From assembly GCA_945919795.1 (NCBI GenBank), contig CAMEJJ010000004.1, positions 1-64,000 of the forward strand: a stretch of DNA of 64,000 nucleotides, read 5' to 3'. The position numbers and the translations under genes are program-made. A model generated the notes under the pieces. That model did not search any database. It saw only the letters and a program-made list of their open reading frames with translations, and had not been told where the DNA came from. Positions 61,018-64,000 of this stretch are shown one piece after another (the stretch's first letter is position 1; the number at the start of each line of letters is the position of its first letter). The stretch comes from an uncultured Lachnospiraceae bacterium. Lineage in GTDB: Bacteria > Bacillota > Clostridia > Lachnospirales > Lachnospiraceae.

Positions 61018-63186
61018 CTATTCTGCCTTTGTAAAGGTTACATTCTGGGCACCGAATTCAACCGGAACATTGGTTTCTACTGTTTCATAAATCGGATTTC
61101 CCGCTTCGTCAACACTTCCGGTATCTACCGTCTGTGCTTCCTTTTTGAATCCTTTCATAACAATGGTACCGGTTTCCGATTTCAATCCCGTTTCATTGAT
61201 TTCAAAAGGGAAAGAAGATGTTGTATATTCTTTCTTTGTTCCTGCAGAATCCGTCAAAATAATCGTAACCGTAGTTCCTTCTACATATCCTTCCGGAGCG
61301 GGAAGAGAAACGGAATATTTATAAGATACATCTTTTTTACCTAAACTGATAACAAAATTAACCGTACTGTTTTCTCCGATTTCTGTTCCGGGAGAATAAC
61401 TCTGTGAAAGAACATTACCCTTGGTAACCGAATCACTGTATTCCTCTGTAACCGTTCCAACCTTTAAATTAGCTGAAGCCAACTTATCTTTTGCTGCGCT
61501 TTCGGTCATGCCTCTCAAATCCGGAACTGTTACCAGCTTCTCAGCCGGTCCGGAACTGATTTTCAAAACGATGGTAGATCCGGATGCCACTTTTTCCAAT
61601 GCATTCGGTGACTGTGAAATAACCAGTCCCTCATCAACGGTATCGGAATATTCGGTTTCTTTGGAGACCCTGAATCCAAGTGACGTCAATGTTGTGGTAG
61701 CATCTGTTTCTGAACTTCCGACAACATTGGGGATTTCAATACCGGCAACACCACTGCTGACTGTTAAAATAACAAGACTGTGTTCTTCCACCATCTCGCC
61801 TTCAGCAATACTCTGTCTGATGACAATATTTTCCGGAACTTCTGTCGATTCTTCATACTGAATATCTACAGACAAATACAATTCTTCCAATGTTGATTTC
61901 GCTGCATCTACGTTGAAACCAACCACATTAAGCACTTCCACCATCTGGGTTTCTTCTTCCTGCGAATCGGAATTGCCTTTGAAAATACCGATGGCATTTG
62001 CCACAAGCACTAATGCAATCACACCGATGATAACGGCTGCCACGATGGCTAAAATCGTTGTAATACGCTCCATCTTGGGATCTAAATCATCATCATCGTA
62101 CTCATCATCATCTTCATATTCTTCTTCGTCGTAATCTTCATCCTCTTCTTCGACGTCTTCATCCTCATATTCATCTTCATCGCTCTCGTCATCCATAATC
62201 ATAAATTTAGATTTCTTGGGCTTCGGCTTTTCTTCGTTTAAGCGCATATGAATATCTTCTACTGCCAAAGTACCGGTACGCTCTTTGATGGATGCAAGTT
62301 CTTCATCCGTAACCGGTCTGGTGGCGGCTGCTGTATCCACATCAATCATGGTTACAAAATCTTCATCCGGAGTAACCAGTGATTTCTTTAAATCCAGTGT
62401 CAGCTCGCTCATCTTCTGATAACGACGGTCAGGGCTTTTCTGCGTACATTTATAAATAATTTTTTCTACACATACCGGAATTTCAGGAACATATTCTCTG
62501 GGAGAAGGCATTTCATCCTGAATATGTTTAATGGCAATAGCAACCGTTGTTTCGCCATCAAAAGGCACATGTCCCGTTACCATTTCAAATAAGGTACATC
62601 CCAAAGAGTAGATATCACTCTTTTCATCCGAGAAACCACCTCTTGCCTGCTCCGGAGAAGTATAATGAACACTACCCATGACATTTGATGTAATCGTATT
62701 GCTGGTTGCTGCCTTGGCAATACCAAAATCCATGACTTTTACCTTGCCGTCACGGGAAATCATAATATTCTGCGGTTTGATATCCCTGTGAATAATATGA
62801 TTGTTGTGTGCAGCCTCAATACCCATGGATACCTGAATTGCAATGCTGATTGCTTCTTTGATGGAAAGACGGGATTTTTTCTCGATATATTTTTTAAGCG
62901 TAATACCCTCAATCAACTCCATAACGATATAATTGATACCATCTTCTTCACCAACGTCATAAACGCCGACAATATTGGGATGCATCAATCCTGCCGCAGC
63001 CTGAGCTTCCACACGGAATTTGGAAACAAAATTAGTATTTTCCGAAAACTCCTGTTTCAAAACTTTCACTGCAACAAATCTGTTCAGTTTATGGTCCTTT
63101 GCTTTATATACATCGCTCATACCGCCGGTACCGATTTTATCCAAAATCTCATAGCGGTCTCCGATTAACATTCCAAGTATTATCAT
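61018..63186 (-). CDS. PASTA-domain Ser/Thr kinase (PrkC/Stk1 type)
   Basis: 722 residues. Kinase domain (about 1-270): IGTGGMSDVYKAKD, AVKVLKQ, HRDIKPQNIM and MDFGIAKA are intact. Then a highly acidic juxtamembrane stretch near residues 330-370 (DEYEDEDVEEEDEDYDEEEY), one membrane helix near 378-400, and three PASTA repeats (VVGFNVDAAKSTLEEL, IPNVVGSSETDATTTL, VPDLRGMTESAAKDKL) with an additional outer domain. It senses muropeptides or lipid II and controls wall growth and sporulation or germination. Its ATG overlaps the stop of the phosphatase gene (ATGA). Confidence 0.95.
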   Translation of the reverse strand: MIILGMLIGDRYEILDKIGTGGMSDVYKAKDHKLNRFVAVKVLKQEFSENTNFVSKFRVEAQAAAGLMHPNIVGVYDVGEEDGINYIVMELIEGITLKKYIEKKSRLSIKEAISIAIQVSMGIEAAHNNHIIHRDIKPQNIMISRDGKVKVMDFGIAKAATSNTITSNVMGSVHYTSPEQARGGFSDEKSDIYSLGCTLFEMVTGHVPFDGETTVAIAIKHIQDEMPSPREYVPEIPVCVEKIIYKCTQKSPDRRYQKMSELTLDLKKSLVTPDEDFVTMIDVDTAAATRPVTDEELASIKERTGTLAVEDIHMRLNEEKPKPKKSKFMIMDDESDEDEYEDEDVEEEDEDYDEEEYEDDDEYDDDDLDPKMERITTILAIVAAVIIGVIALVLVANAIGIFKGNSDSQEEETQMVEVLNVVGFNVDAAKSTLEELYLSVDIQYEESTEVPENIVIRQSIAEGEMVEEHSLVILTVSSGVAGIEIPNVVGSSETDATTTLTSLGFRVSKETEYSDTVDEGLVISQSPNALEKVASGSTIVLKISSGPAEKLVTVPDLRGMTESAAKDKLASANLKVGTVTEEYSDSVTKGNVLSQSYSPGTEIGENSTVNFVISLGKKDVSYKYSVSLPAPEGYVEGTTVTIILTDSAGTKKEYTTSSFPFEINETGLKSETGTIVMKGFKKEAQTVDTGSVDEAGNPIYETVETNVPVEFGAQNVTFTKAE

Positions 63187-63941
63187 TCTTTCACCTCATC
63201 ATCTTCAACCAGTCTGACCAAAACAACGGCAATATTGTCTTTTCCACCGTTTTCATTTGCTGCCTTAATCAGAGCATCACCCTTTTGAATCAATTCCTCT
63301 TTTTCAGGGTTTAATAAAATTGCTTCAATTTCTTTATCTTCAAGCATATTGGTAAGACCATCGGAACACATCAAAACAATATCCCCGGGCTCAAGCTCCT
63401 CCGTAAAGAAATCAGCCTCAACCTCATCTTTTGCTCCTATGGCTCTGGTTATAATATTTTTATCCGGATGCAATCTGGCATCTTCCCTGCTCAGTCCGCC
63501 CAGACGAATCATCTCCTCAACCAGAGAATGATCCTCCGTAACTTGTCGCAAACCATCTTTGTTAAGTAAATACAATCTGGAATCCCCAATATTGGAAACC
63601 TGCAGATATTTGCCGATAATCGTGGCAATAACCAGTGTCGTTCCCATACCAAACAGACTTTCATTTTCAGATGCTTCTTTTCTGATTTTGGCATTTGCTG
63701 TTTTAATTGCCTTTTTAATGATAATCGTCGGATTCTTTTCAAAAGAATTCTGAATCTCATTCACAACGGTTTCCGTTGTACATTTGGACGCATAATCCCC
63801 GGCATTATGACCACCCATACCATCTGCCACAATAAACAGATTGGGCATGTTACCAAGCGGTTTTGCTGAAGAAAAAACATAATCCTGATTCAGTTGTCTT
63901 TTTCTGCCGATATCCGTCGCGGAGTATGTCTCTAACAACAT
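63183..63941 (-). CDS. PP2C-type Ser/Thr phosphatase (Stp/PrpC type)
   Basis: 252 residues. RKRQLNQDYVFSS, IVADGMGGHNAGDYAS, GDSRLYLLN, MCSDGLTNML and NGGKDNIAVVLV are the PP2C metal-binding and catalytic motifs, all present. It reverses phosphorylation by the kinase encoded next, with which it overlaps by four bases. The ATG at 63941 follows GGAGGAAAC. The 59 bases beyond it to the window end belong to the gap or start region of the next upstream gene; rlmN is usual there, but nothing can be read. Confidence 0.95.
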   Translation of the reverse strand: MLLETYSATDIGRKRQLNQDYVFSSAKPLGNMPNLFIVADGMGGHNAGDYASKCTTETVVNEIQNSFEKNPTIIIKKAIKTANAKIRKEASENESLFGMGTTLVIATIIGKYLQVSNIGDSRLYLLNKDGLRQVTEDHSLVEEMIRLGGLSREDARLHPDKNIITRAIGAKDEVEADFFTEELEPGDIVLMCSDGLTNMLEDKEIEAILLNPEKEELIQKGDALIKAANENGGKDNIAVVLVRLVEDDEVKE

Positions 63942-64000
63942 GTTTCCTCCTTGCTATACGCTAACTTTCTTCTAAATGTCTCTTTCTTAACTGTCCGCAG

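Noticed and set aside
1-64000. tRNA, rRNA, tmRNA, RNase P or SRP RNA genes
   Set aside because: No cloverleaf with a GGTTCRA arm or conserved ribosomal segment was recognised on either strand by eye; a covariance search would be needed to exclude them fully.

Overview
The window looks like chromosome from a spore-forming, anaerobic, low-to-mid G+C Firmicute, most probably a Lachnospiraceae. The support is indirect but consistent: sporulation genes (sigG, sigE, spoIIGA and a YlmC/YmxH gene), class III ribonucleotide reductase, pyruvate phosphate dikinase, a purine pathway that uses a separate PurO-type IMP cyclohydrolase and a stand-alone AICAR formyltransferase, and protein sequences close to what I know from that family. 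I see no rRNA, tRNA or CRISPR array. Almost all genes are on the minus strand.

Layout. 1-3.5 kb: ppdK and a VOC protein, separated by a partial copy of a hairpin element. 3.6-4.0 kb: a type I toxin-antitoxin locus (38-residue holin-like peptide with a convergent antisense RNA). 4.1-8.8 kb: six co-oriented genes coding for a K+ channel, a double zinc finger protein, SpeD, DUF4178, DUF350 and a membrane-embedded spermidine-synthase-like protein; this is probably a polyamine or membrane-stress module. 9.0-14.8 kb: an accessory island with two broken Rpn-family nuclease genes, a gene fragment, and a tightly overlapping operon coding for a membrane-anchored HEPN-NACHT protein and two unknown partners, headed by a helix-turn-helix gene with a premature stop. 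I regard this operon as the best candidate for an undescribed defence system.

15-27 kb: nrdR, a sporulation PRC-barrel gene, an acyltransferase, a long palindrome, a HAD phosphatase, nrdG-nrdD, then surface-polysaccharide type genes (FAD oxidoreductase, acyltransferase, large polytopic membrane protein). 27.3-29.2 kb: the only sizeable plus-strand operon, the last two steps of IMP synthesis. 29.3-35.6 kb: an HD protein, a GT39-like membrane protein, sigG, SseB, a zinc phospholipase C-like gene, sigE and spoIIGA. 35.9-47.6 kb: a reduced division and cell wall cluster (mraZ, rsmH, ftsL-like, two class B PBPs, mraY, ftsW, murA, ftsQ, ftsZ) without murC/D/E/F/G or ftsA, running into the spoIIGA-sigE-sigG block. 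48-51.5 kb: lgt, ychF and a DUF4143 ATPase.

51.6-57.6 kb is a second accessory-type stretch: a PadR regulator with a SEDS protein that carries a permease-prefix domain, a type III toxin-antitoxin locus (CptIN-like toxin behind 52-base tandem repeats and a terminator), an ABC-2 exporter with a DUF3021/LytTR pair, and a complete 209-base nested hairpin element. 57.7-64 kb: an NhaC antiporter, rpe, rsgA, the PASTA kinase and its PP2C phosphatase. Several ORFs have better starts inside them than at their 5' end; where a Shine-Dalgarno sequence decides this I give the shorter form.
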